NCBI GenBank assembly: GCA_026390015.1
Contig: JAPLGS010000139.1
Coordinates: 1 to 64,000, forward strand
DNA length: 64,000 nucleotides
Source of the DNA: Chloroflexota bacterium
GTDB taxonomy: Bacteria > Chloroflexota > Anaerolineae > Anaerolineales > Villigracilaceae
Reading direction: 5' to 3'
The notes under the pieces are model-generated. The model searched no databases. It was given only the letters and a program-made list of their open reading frames with translations, and was not told the origin of the DNA. Below are positions 8,846 to 15,800 of the stretch, in pieces (positions within the stretch are counted from its first letter, which is position 1; every line of letters begins with the position of its first letter). A program made the translations under genes and the position numbers.

Positions 8846-9226
8846 TCAATTGCCGGATGGAACTCTGAGATCATGTGTCGTGCCAGTCGCCTTGACTTGT
8901 ATCTTCGCATTATTATTTACGAACATGATATTAATATTTGCAAAAGAGATCAAGTCACCAGAATTAAGTACGCATCTTTCGATTTTCTTGCCATTCACAA
9001 AGGTACCGCTGGTGGAATTTAAATCATAAAGATTGTATTTCCCACTATCATTAATGATACGAGCATGATACCGCGATAAAAATTCCTCATGAAAAACTAT
9101 ATCGTTATCCAAAAGGCGGCCAATCGTCGTTGTAGATTTTGTAAGAGGGATCATTTGGCGGTTAACGATCAAAAACGCACCCTGCTGAGGAGGTATTTGA
9201 TTCTCAAAAATATCCTGCTCTTTCAT
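8846..9226 (-). CDS. FHA domain protein
   Basis: A 126-residue protein that is almost entirely one forkhead-associated domain. The motif order is GRLLDNDIVF, then SRYHARI, then LYDLNSTSGTFVNGKKI; these are the Arg, Ser/His and Asn residues that contact phosphothreonine in known FHA domains. It should bind a Thr-phosphorylated partner. I start at ATG 9224-9226 because GAGGT lies 9 bases upstream; a longer frame to 9331 would add a hydrophobic N-terminus with no ribosome-binding site. It is first in the three-gene signalling operon. An FHA module next to histidine kinases suggests cross-talk between Ser/Thr and His-Asp phosphorylation. Confidence 0.88.
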   Translation of the reverse strand: MKEQDIFENQIPPQQGAFLIVNRQMIPLTKSTTTIGRLLDNDIVFHEEFLSRYHARIINDSGKYNLYDLNSTSGTFVNGKKIERCVLNSGDLISFANINIMFVNNNAKIQVKATGTTHDLRVPSGN

Positions 9227-9325
9227 ACTCAACCTCACAATTTCTTGTACATTTTTTCTCAACCATAATAATCTTACTACAAGAATGGTAAATAACGAAA
9301 ACAAAAATTTTTCTGCATTCCTCAC

Positions 9326-9347
9326 CGGCATATTTAAAAATATGCCG
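9326..9347. promoter_or_regulatory. Palindrome in the FHA/obgE divergent region
   Basis: Perfect 10-base arms (CGGCATATTT at 9326-9335 and its complement at 9338-9347) with a 2-base centre. It lies immediately upstream of where the -35 contacts of the obgE promoter would fall, between two divergent genes. It could be a regulator binding site or an RNA hairpin; the sequence alone does not decide. Confidence 0.4.
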
Positions 9348-9366
9348 TTTATCTCCGCCAGCCATG

Positions 9367-9381
9367 TATAATGGGGGCATG
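9367..9381 (+). promoter_or_regulatory. Consensus -10 box placed for a leaderless obgE transcript
   Basis: TATAAT at 9367-9372 is followed by six bases and then the obgE ATG at 9379. Transcription normally begins about 7 bases after the -10 box, so the mRNA would start at or within a base or two of the initiation codon. No Shine-Dalgarno is possible in that space. The -35 region is weak. The same layout is seen at 12288, 60500 and 17598. Confidence 0.6.
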
Positions 9382-10641
9382 TTTATAGATCAAGTAAATA
9401 TCTACGTAAAATCAGGCAAAGGCGGAGACGGAATGGTGCACTTCCGCCGCGAGAAATTTGTACCTCTTGGCGGTCCCGACGGCGGCGACGGCGGCAGAGG
9501 CGGCAATGCGATATTTGAGGTAAAAGTTACTCTCAATACATTATCTGCGTTTCGGCAGAATGAAAAGTTCGCGGCCGACCCCGGCAAAAAAGGCGGCGGC
9601 TCAGAAATGACCGGGCGCGGCGGAAAGGATCTCATCATCTACGTGCCCCCCGGCACTGTCATCTATGACGCCGAAACTGGCTCACTCCTGGGCGATCTCA
9701 CTACGCCAGGTCAGCAGTTGATGGTATGCAAAGGCGGGCGTGGCGGACTTGGAAACCAGCATTTCGCCACATCACGCAACCAGGCTCCACGCATGGCGGA
9801 ACGCGGCGAACCGCATGAGGAAAAAGTACTGCGCCTCGAACTTAAGCTGATCGCTGATATTGGCATCATCGGTTTGCCCAACGCTGGTAAATCCACTTTG
9901 CTAGCGGCGCTGACAAACGCCAAGCCAAAGATCGGCGACTATCCATTTACAACGCTCGAACCAAATCTTGGTGTGGCAAATATTGACGATGATACAACCG
10001 TCGTAATGGCAGACATTCCCGGACTGATCGAAGGTGCGGCTGAAGGCGCTGGCTTGGGGCATGATTTCCTGCGTCACATTCAACGGACACGCGTACTCAT
10101 TCACATGGTGGACGGCCTGGGCGAAGATCCGCTGGCAGATTTTAGTCAGATCAACAGCGAGTTGGCACTCTTCGACCCGAACCTTGCAAAAAAGCCACAG
10201 ATCGTTGTGCTCAACAAAATTGATCAGCCTGATGTGCAGGAGCGCTTAAAAGAGATCAAGGCCAGTTTCAAAAAAAGAAAAATAGAGTTATTGACTGCCT
10301 CTGCCATGGCACGCACCAATACACGTGACATTCTGATTGCCGCTCATAGAAAGCTGGCAGAAATACCAGTGGAAGAGTTGGAAGAAACTCTCCCCGTGTA
10401 TAAACCACCTGTTGACCCGAATCTGTTTGAGGTTCAACAGGAAGATACGCAGAAGTGGAGAGTCAGCGGCGTAGCCATCGAACGATCCGCAAAGATGACC
10501 TATTGGGAACACGATGGATCGCTGCGTCGATTCCAAAAACTGATGGAAAAACTTGGCGTAGACAAAGCCCTGCATGAAGCCGGCGTACAGGAAGGTGACA
10601 CCGTTTACATCGGTGATTTTGAGTTGGAGTGGAAGGAATAA
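9379..10641 (+). CDS. obgE: GTPase Obg/CgtA
   Basis: A 420-residue Obg GTPase that binds the 50S ribosomal subunit and links ribosome maturation to growth state. The glycine-rich Obg fold fills residues 1-158 (runs such as GGDGGRGGNA and GGRGGLGN). The G domain follows with GLPNAGKST (G1), the switch region around YPFTTLEPNLG, DIPGLIEGA (G3) and NKID (G4). The C-terminal OCT domain is at about 340-420. The start is at 9379 (MFIDQVNIYVKSG), matching the family; a further ATG at 9364 overlaps the -10 box. Transcription is probably leaderless. A small membrane protein and a DedA gene follow closely. Confidence 0.97.
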   Translation: MFIDQVNIYVKSGKGGDGMVHFRREKFVPLGGPDGGDGGRGGNAIFEVKVTLNTLSAFRQNEKFAADPGKKGGGSEMTGRGGKDLIIYVPPGTVIYDAETGSLLGDLTTPGQQLMVCKGGRGGLGNQHFATSRNQAPRMAERGEPHEEKVLRLELKLIADIGIIGLPNAGKSTLLAALTNAKPKIGDYPFTTLEPNLGVANIDDDTTVVMADIPGLIEGAAEGAGLGHDFLRHIQRTRVLIHMVDGLGEDPLADFSQINSELALFDPNLAKKPQIVVLNKIDQPDVQERLKEIKASFKKRKIELLTASAMARTNTRDILIAAHRKLAEIPVEELEETLPVYKPPVDPNLFEVQQEDTQKWRVSGVAIERSAKMTYWEHDGSLRRFQKLMEKLGVDKALHEAGVQEGDTVYIGDFELEWKE

Positions 10642-10656
10642 CTTCAAGGGTAAATC

Positions 10657-11073
10657 ATGTCGCATAAAAAAAGACCTGGGCAACGCGCCCTAATGGCCGG
10701 GCTGATTATCATTGGAATACTTTTCACCGTATTCTTTGGGATGCGCGCTGTTCACGCTTTTAGAAAATTCAACGGACACCGTCCCCTTCCTTCGGGAAAC
10801 GTAGAGACCGACGTTGAATTGATCCGTGATTGGATGACCATATCATTTATTTCAAAGACCTATTATGTGCCTGAAAAAATTATTTTTGATGCACTCGATA
10901 TTTTGCCCCTTTCAAATCATGATAAAAGCCTGAAAGTTTTGAATAAGGAATATTATCCTGAAAAAAGCGGATATGTGTTGAGTCTTGTCAAAAAAACGAT
11001 TCTTACGAATCAACCTCCGCTGAAACCTAATCCTCCACTCACTCCGACTGCCACCCCGCCTGTCGCGCCATAA
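10657..11073 (+). CDS. Single-pass membrane protein of unknown function
   Basis: 138 residues that I do not recognise. A basic N-terminus (MSHKKRPGQR) is followed by one hydrophobic segment at about 12-33, giving a likely N-in/C-out anchor. A mostly helical external domain follows, then a Pro/Thr-rich tail ending PLTPTATPPVAP, a tail type common on exported Chloroflexota proteins. It lies 15 bases after obgE and 8 bases before the DedA gene, so all three are probably one transcript. An AAGGG lies about 5 bases before the ATG. Confidence 0.75.
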   Translation: MSHKKRPGQRALMAGLIIIGILFTVFFGMRAVHAFRKFNGHRPLPSGNVETDVELIRDWMTISFISKTYYVPEKIIFDALDILPLSNHDKSLKVLNKEYYPEKSGYVLSLVKKTILTNQPPLKPNPPLTPTATPPVAP

Positions 11074-11081
11074 AATACAGC

Positions 11082-11675
11082 ATGTCTACATTTCTACTTA
11101 CGCAGGTCATTAATTTTGGCGCGCCTTTGGTCGGGTTAATTTTGTTGCTGGGCGCTCTCGGTTTGCCGATTGGCGCTTCAGTTGTTTTGATCGCCGCCGG
11201 CGCTTTTAGTCAACAGGGGATTTTAAGTTGGCCAAGCACAGCATTGATCGGATTGCTCGGTGCGTTGATCGGCGATACGCTCAGTTTTGGTATGGGATAT
11301 TACGCAAAAGACTCAGTTCAAAGGCGTTTCGGAAAATCCGCCGCCTGGAGGCGCGCGCGCGCGTCTTTTCAAGAACGCGCAGGTCTGGCGGTCTTTCTAA
11401 CCCGCTGGCTGATCACAGCCCTCGCGATACCAACAAATTTGATCGCCGGCGGAAGCGGTTATAAATACTCACAATTCATCGCTTATGATGTTGCAGGCGA
11501 AATCTTGTGGATCGGCTTATATGGCGGTCTTGGATATTTATTCGGCAGTCAGTGGGAATTGGTTTATGATTTCATGAGCAATTTCGGCGGATTGATCCTG
11601 GGCTTGGTATTATTCGGCTTCGGGCTCAAACAGGCATGGAACTGGAAGAAAAAAACACGCTCTCAACTAATTTGA
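11082..11675 (+). CDS. DedA family membrane protein
   Basis: A 197-residue polytopic membrane protein of the DedA/VTT family, members of which flip or scramble undecaprenyl phosphate or other lipids and maintain membrane potential. The central motif reads ALIGDTLSFGMGYYAKD, with the usual G-D-x-x-x-x-x-G-Y arrangement, and a later segment VFLTRWLITALAIPTNLIAG matches the FxR...P region, with R and P conserved. About five hydrophobic segments are visible. The stop codon falls inside the loop of a strong bidirectional terminator. Substrate is not deducible. Confidence 0.88.
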   Translation: MSTFLLTQVINFGAPLVGLILLLGALGLPIGASVVLIAAGAFSQQGILSWPSTALIGLLGALIGDTLSFGMGYYAKDSVQRRFGKSAAWRRARASFQERAGLAVFLTRWLITALAIPTNLIAGGSGYKYSQFIAYDVAGEILWIGLYGGLGYLFGSQWELVYDFMSNFGGLILGLVLFGFGLKQAWNWKKKTRSQLI

Positions 11676-11688
11676 GAGCGTGTTTTTT
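11650..11688. terminator. Bidirectional terminator between DedA and FKBP genes
   Basis: Perfect 17-base arms (AAAAAACACGCTCTCAA at 11650-11666 and its complement ending in T6 at 11688) with a 5-base loop. The last codons and stop of the DedA gene are part of the stem. A-run and T-run on opposite sides make it work for both convergent genes. Confidence 0.9.
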
Positions 11689-11695
11689 ATAAATT

Positions 11696-12184
11696 CTAGT
11701 GATCATGTCCTTCTTCATGCACGTGACCATGGTCAAGTTCCTCTTCGGTCGGATCTCGTAGTTCGATCACCTTCACGCTAAAGTGTAACTCCGCGCCAGC
11801 AAGCGGGTGATTGAAATCAAGGCTCACTGTTTCATCGGTTAAACTTTCCACGCGTGCATATTGATTTTTACCATCTTCATCAGTCACGCTTAATTCGACG
11901 CCTTCCTCAATTTCCATATCAGTTGGGAATTCACTGCGCGGCACTTCCATGAAGGCCTCTTCGTCGAATTCACCGTAACCATCTTCGGGCGAAACCACAA
12001 CATCCTTGCTCTCGCCGATCTTCATGCCGATCATCTCACGCTCAAGCCCTGGGACAATATTGTCGTGCCCCGCAAGGAATTGCAATGGACCGACGCCGTC
12101 AGAAGTATCAAGCACCTCCCCATCCACAATTAATGTATATTCCATTGAAACAACCAAACCATCCTGTACTGTATCTTTGCTCAT
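11696..12184 (-). CDS. FKBP-type peptidyl-prolyl isomerase, SlyD-like
   Basis: A 162-residue cytosolic isomerase/chaperone. The FKBP fold (YTLIVDGEVLDTSDGVGPLQFLAG, then VPGLEREMIGMKIGESKDVVV) is interrupted by the insert-in-flap domain at about 75-125 as in SlyD. The FNHPLAG motif is conserved and the acidic C-terminal tail ends in a His-rich run (HGHVHEEGHDH) like the nickel-binding tail of SlyD. I start at ATG 12182-12184 because AAGGATAAG precedes it; upstream ATGs lack such a site. A metal-delivery role, as in hydrogenase maturation, is possible, but no nickel enzyme is nearby. Confidence 0.92.
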   Translation of the reverse strand: MSKDTVQDGLVVSMEYTLIVDGEVLDTSDGVGPLQFLAGHDNIVPGLEREMIGMKIGESKDVVVSPEDGYGEFDEEAFMEVPRSEFPTDMEIEEGVELSVTDEDGKNQYARVESLTDETVSLDFNHPLAGAELHFSVKVIELRDPTEEELDHGHVHEEGHDH

Positions 12185-12287
12185 TATCTTATCCTTATTT
12201 GAATTTTGTGCGTCCATTTTACCAGCGATTAAGAAGTTCAAAGATCAAAAATCAACTCCGCACAACCTTTAACTTTCGACCTTCGAC

Positions 12288-12302
12288 TATAATTCGCCCA
12301 TG
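12288..12302 (+). promoter_or_regulatory. Consensus -10 box placed for a leaderless transcript
   Basis: TATAAT at 12288-12293, six bases, then ATG at 12300. The spacing equals that before obgE and no Shine-Dalgarno fits between them. It drives the ATP-grasp / P1 peptidase pair. Confidence 0.6.
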
Positions 12303-13181
12303 CGATATGACTTATGCCTGCCGTGGTACTGGGAATATGATGACATCTTCGTTGGGATGGTGGAGCGCGCCTGCATTGAAGAGGGAATTTCGCTCTGGCA
12401 GATCAAGCCTGATAATTTACTCGAGTCTATTACCGCGCTGTACAAGGGAATTACCACTTTTAAAACACTGCTGAATCGCGGACAGGGTGAAGCGATCTTT
12501 GATCCCATCCCGCGCTGGGCGCTGGAATTTGGTGCGCGCAGGATCAATCCGCTGGAGGTTTCTGCTTGGTCGGAAGATAAAGCCACCATGCACCTTGAGT
12601 TGATCAACAGCGGCATTCATACACCTTTCACGATTCTGCTCGCGCCGTTTCTTATACAACCTGTTGTGCAGCCAATTGACTTAACTCTACTCGGTGAAAA
12701 TTTTGTCATCAAACCATCCAATGGCGGCGGCGGTGAAGGCGTGATTCTTGGCGCAACAACAATGGATGAAATCTTACAGGCACGCATGGAATTTCCCGAG
12801 CAAAAATATTTGATCCAGGCGCACGTCACGCCGCGCATCATTAAAGGCACACCCGCTTGGTTTCGCATTTTTTATGCAAACGGCGAAACCTATCCATGCT
12901 GGTGGGATACAGAGACGCACATCTACTCAAATGTCACCGCGGAGGAAGAGTCACAGTATCGCCTCGGCAGGCTGAGGGATGTCACGAAGCGCATCGCGTC
13001 CGTTTGCAAACTCGATTGGTTCAGCACAGAGATCGCACTGGCAAAAGAACTTATCGTCGTGGATTATGTCAACGATGAAATTGATACACGTGTGCAATCA
13101 CTGGCGCTGGACGGCGTGCCTGATGAAATTATAGAAGGCATTGCAAACCAACTTGTAAAAATTGCAAAGGAAAATTTATGA
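12300..13181 (+). CDS. ATP-grasp domain protein of unknown substrate
   Basis: A 293-residue protein with an ATP-grasp fold. The nucleotide-binding segment FVIKPSNGGGGEGVILG near residues 138-154 matches the flexible Gly loop of ATP-grasp ligases, and the C-terminal WFSTEIALAKELIVVDYVND segment holds the acidic and Asn metal ligands. The N-terminal 90 residues lack a family I can name. ATP-grasp enzymes usually join a carboxylate to an amine or thiol through an acyl phosphate. The gene overlaps the P1-family peptidase gene by 4 bases (ATGA), so the two products are made together; one may form an amide that the other cleaves. That relation is inferred. Confidence 0.85.
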   Translation: MRYDLCLPWYWEYDDIFVGMVERACIEEGISLWQIKPDNLLESITALYKGITTFKTLLNRGQGEAIFDPIPRWALEFGARRINPLEVSAWSEDKATMHLELINSGIHTPFTILLAPFLIQPVVQPIDLTLLGENFVIKPSNGGGGEGVILGATTMDEILQARMEFPEQKYLIQAHVTPRIIKGTPAWFRIFYANGETYPCWWDTETHIYSNVTAEEESQYRLGRLRDVTKRIASVCKLDWFSTEIALAKELIVVDYVNDEIDTRVQSLALDGVPDEIIEGIANQLVKIAKENL

Positions 13182-14260
13182 TCAAACCGCGAGCACGTAA
13201 CCTGGGGATTCCATTTGAAGGCCACACTGGAAAATTTAACTCGATCACAGACGTTTCAGGCGTGACCGTTGGGTATGCCACCGTCATTGAAAATGAATCA
13301 GCGCGGACAGGCGTGACGATCCTCCATCCGCGCGGCAAAGGGGATCACACGCCAGTTTACGCGGGTGTACATTCGTTTAACGGTAATGGTGAGTTGACTG
13401 GCGCGGCATGGATCGAAGAAGGTGGACTGCTCGAAGGGCCAATCGGAATTACGAATTCACACAGCGTTGGGATCGTACGCGATACGATCATCGCCTGGCA
13501 GTTGAAAAATAATGCCATGTATCAAAGATGGTCACTGCCTGTGGTTGGTGAAACCGCGGACGGCTGGCTCAATGATATGAATGGTTTTCATGTGAAGGAA
13601 CAGCATGTGCTGAAAGCACTTGATTCAGCGCAGAGTGGAATTATTGAAGAAGGTAACATTGGCGGCGGCACGGGCATGGTTTGCTACGAATTCAAAGGCG
13701 GCACGGGCACCTCGTCACGCAAACTCTCAGAAAAATTCGGCGGGTGGACAGTGGGCGCGCTGGTGCAATCCAATTTTGGAAGGAGACATCAATTCACTCT
13801 GGCTGGTGTGCCTGTGGGAAAGCATATAAAAGATGGAATGTTATGGCCTGCGAGTGAAGACCCATTCGCGCAGGAATCAGGCTCGTTGATCGTTATCATC
13901 GCAACCGACGCGCCGCTGCTCCCCCATCAACTTAAACGCCTGGCAAAACGCGCAACGCTTGGCATGGCGCGCACCGGCAGTATGGGCGGAAATGGTTCAG
14001 GCGATATTTTCCTCGCTTTCTCAATCGCCAATGCAGATGCCGCTCACGGTGATGAAAATGGGATCTCAAAAATTCAGACACTCTCGAACGATCATCTTGA
14101 TCCACTGTTGGCATCCTCCGCGCTGGCAACTGAAGAAGCCATTATTAACTCAATGGTTGCTGCCATGGACATGAAAGGTCATAAAGATTTCGATGTCAAA
14201 GCATTACAGCATGAGAAAGTAAAAGACGTTTTGAGACAATATAATAGATTGAACCAGTAG
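13178..14260 (+). CDS. P1 family (DmpA/BapA-type) N-terminal nucleophile aminopeptidase
   Basis: A 360-residue member of peptidase family S58. The N-terminus carries ITDVSGVTVGYATV and the middle GGGTGMVCYEFKGGTGTSSR, both typical. The self-cleavage site reads GGNGSGDIF, so Ser274 is the expected new N-terminal nucleophile after maturation into alpha and beta chains. Known members act on D-Ala amides, beta-aminopeptides or N-terminal L-residues. No signal peptide is visible, so it should be cytosolic. Translation is coupled to the upstream ATP-grasp gene through a 4-base overlap, and a hairpin follows the stop. Confidence 0.93.
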   Translation: MIKPRARNLGIPFEGHTGKFNSITDVSGVTVGYATVIENESARTGVTILHPRGKGDHTPVYAGVHSFNGNGELTGAAWIEEGGLLEGPIGITNSHSVGIVRDTIIAWQLKNNAMYQRWSLPVVGETADGWLNDMNGFHVKEQHVLKALDSAQSGIIEEGNIGGGTGMVCYEFKGGTGTSSRKLSEKFGGWTVGALVQSNFGRRHQFTLAGVPVGKHIKDGMLWPASEDPFAQESGSLIVIIATDAPLLPHQLKRLAKRATLGMARTGSMGGNGSGDIFLAFSIANADAAHGDENGISKIQTLSNDHLDPLLASSALATEEAIINSMVAAMDMKGHKDFDVKALQHEKVKDVLRQYNRLNQ

Positions 14261-14272
14261 GTAAAAAAGAAG

Positions 14273-14308
14273 AAAGGCGGAAGTCAGTTTTCACTGCTTT
14301 CCGCCTTT
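14273..14308 (+). terminator. Terminator after the P1 peptidase gene
   Basis: Arms AAAGGCGGAA (14273-14282) and TTCCGCCTTT (14299-14308) with a T-rich 3' side. It is followed by a pyrimidine-rich repeat of CTTTCTGCC units that resembles the tract after the terminator near 26785. Confidence 0.8.
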
Positions 14309-14334
14309 TGCTTTCTGCCTTTTGCCTTCCGATC

Positions 14335-14862
14335 TTATTTCACAACCCCCACTTTAACGCTCACATTCAATTTATCGCCGATCTCCTCCAGCGCATCACT
14401 CCATATGTGGAAGTTCAAATGCGGCGGGACGACGACAATACCTTTCATCATAAACAGAGGAGTACCGCTCATCGAAGCTGGTGCGGAACTCGTGTCCATA
14501 TTCTCGATGTTAATGCCTTGTGTGGCAAGGTGGTGGGAAATTTCATGGATAATGCCCTCGTGGTCCGCGCCTGTCACTTCGATCTCATAAGGCAGCCAAC
14601 CAGAGTACTTCTTTGAATCATCTTGAGTTTGCAAAAGAGAAACTTGATATCCCTCCGCGCGCAATTGCTGGAAATCCTGATCGAGGTTTGAGAACTCTGC
14701 ATCTGAAACAGAGACGAGCATCAGCATGGCAAATTCCCCGCCGAGGCGAGTCATGCGGCTGGCTTCAACATTTCCAGCACGCTTTACAATAACACTGGTA
14801 ACATGGTCAACGATCCCAATTTTGTCGCGGCCGGTCAGGGTCAATACTATATTTTTCGGCAT
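14335..14862 (-). CDS. Tandem ACT domain protein, GcvR-like
   Basis: A 175-residue protein made of two ACT domains: the first at 1-80 (VLTLTGRDKIGIVDHVTSVIVKRAGN) and the second at about 90-175 (YEIEVTGADHEGIIHEISHHLA). This matches the glycine cleavage regulator GcvR and related amino acid sensing proteins. GcvR works by binding a LysR-type activator, but no such partner or gcv gene is in the window, so the target is unknown. The ATG is preceded by AGGAGA at a good distance. It converges with the P1 peptidase gene. Confidence 0.88.
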   Translation of the reverse strand: MPKNIVLTLTGRDKIGIVDHVTSVIVKRAGNVEASRMTRLGGEFAMLMLVSVSDAEFSNLDQDFQQLRAEGYQVSLLQTQDDSKKYSGWLPYEIEVTGADHEGIIHEISHHLATQGINIENMDTSSAPASMSGTPLFMMKGIVVVPPHLNFHIWSDALEEIGDKLNVSVKVGVVK

Positions 14863-14974
14863 AGGAGACTCCCTTTACTATATCTGGTTGTGAATATAAA
14901 ACCGAGTATAGCATAAGGTTACAGAGCAGGCTTTTGGAGATTTAGATACGCTTAATTGGAGAATGTTAAATATA

Positions 14975-15026
14975 GACGGCTATCAAAAAAGAAGCAAAAA
15001 AATCTCGCCACCTTTTCGACAGCCGT
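14975..15026. repeat. Imperfect inverted repeat in a gene-free stretch
   Basis: Arms at about 14975-14988 (GACGGCTATCAAAA) and 15013-15026 pair at 12 of 14 positions around a 24-base loop. It lies downstream of the small membrane protein gene on the minus strand and could terminate it, but the geometry is weaker than that of other terminators here. The rest of 14863-15054 shows nothing I can assign. Confidence 0.35.
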
Positions 15027-15054
15027 GTCGATTTAATAGATGAATGAAAAACTA

Positions 15055-15294
15055 TTAGCCGCTATTAGATGCAAGCACATTGAGAATCATACCCACGACG
15101 ATCGCAGCAGTCCAGGCATACATCCAATTCTTTAGTTGCATCTCTTCATTCTTGATATTCTGCCAGCCCCAGATGAAGGTATACAACATGCAAATAAACC
15201 CGAGGATGCCTTTTAACATCCCTTCTTTTTGGAACAACTTGATCAGAACAACGATGCCTGCAATCCAGGCGATGAACGCTCCAAGGTATGCCAT
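15055..15294 (-). CDS. Small membrane protein (79 aa)
   Basis: I do not recognise a named function. The protein has three hydrophobic stretches: MAYLGAFIAWIAGIVVLI, GILGFICMLYTFIWGW and WTAAIVVGMILNVL. It resembles the small three-helix proteins often annotated as hypothetical next to DUF2752 proteins. GAGGAGA lies about 6 bases before the ATG, which supports translation. It follows the DUF2752 gene by 26 bases and probably shares its transcript. Confidence 0.75.
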   Translation of the reverse strand: MAYLGAFIAWIAGIVVLIKLFQKEGMLKGILGFICMLYTFIWGWQNIKNEEMQLKNWMYAWTAAIVVGMILNVLASNSG

Positions 15295-15320
15295 TATTAG
15301 TCTCCTCTATTCAATCAGAA

Positions 15321-15752
15321 TTATGCTATCAGGCGCGCCGCCCAATATAACATCAAGAAACATAACACCCACGCGGTAATTCCGCTACGGGTTTCAAAAC
15401 GAGTAATCTTTGCAATTATGTTAGTCCGCTGTTTTTCAGGCAAAACAAATGTAACAACCATCAATAACAGGGCAAGCAGAAAGATGGGGGCAAACGCATG
15501 GGTATGAAATGAGCTGGCAAAATCACCGTTTAATAGTTCCATTGTGGCGCGTGTCAGACCGCAGCCTGGGCAGGGAACGCCTGTCGCGGCAAGGATGGGA
15601 CAACTCCATGCGGGCAATCCTGCAAGGCTCAGTCCAAAATGTAAAACACCTGCGCCGACCATGATCAAGCCCTCCCTGCGATTTTCAAGCAGGCTGGAAA
15701 AAGCAGGCGCGTACCAAATTTGATTGAACGTGGAATTCATATATTCATACAT
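15321..15752 (-). CDS. DUF2752 membrane protein
   Basis: A 143-residue membrane protein with the DUF2752 signature CPGCGLTRATMELLNGDF, in which CPxCGLTR is followed by a helix. Hydrophobic segments flank the motif, and a C-terminal segment (GITAWVLCFLMLYWAARL) ends the protein. The function of the family is unknown; the two cysteines could bind metal or form a disulfide. Start choice is uncertain: in-frame ATGs occur at residues 1 and 5 and there is no strong ribosome-binding site. Confidence 0.82.
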   Translation of the reverse strand: MYEYMNSTFNQIWYAPAFSSLLENRREGLIMVGAGVLHFGLSLAGLPAWSCPILAATGVPCPGCGLTRATMELLNGDFASSFHTHAFAPIFLLALLLMVVTFVLPEKQRTNIIAKITRFETRSGITAWVLCFLMLYWAARLIA

Positions 15753-15800
15753 AACACAAAAATAATCAATGAGTTTCTATAAAATCAAGACGCCTTATTG

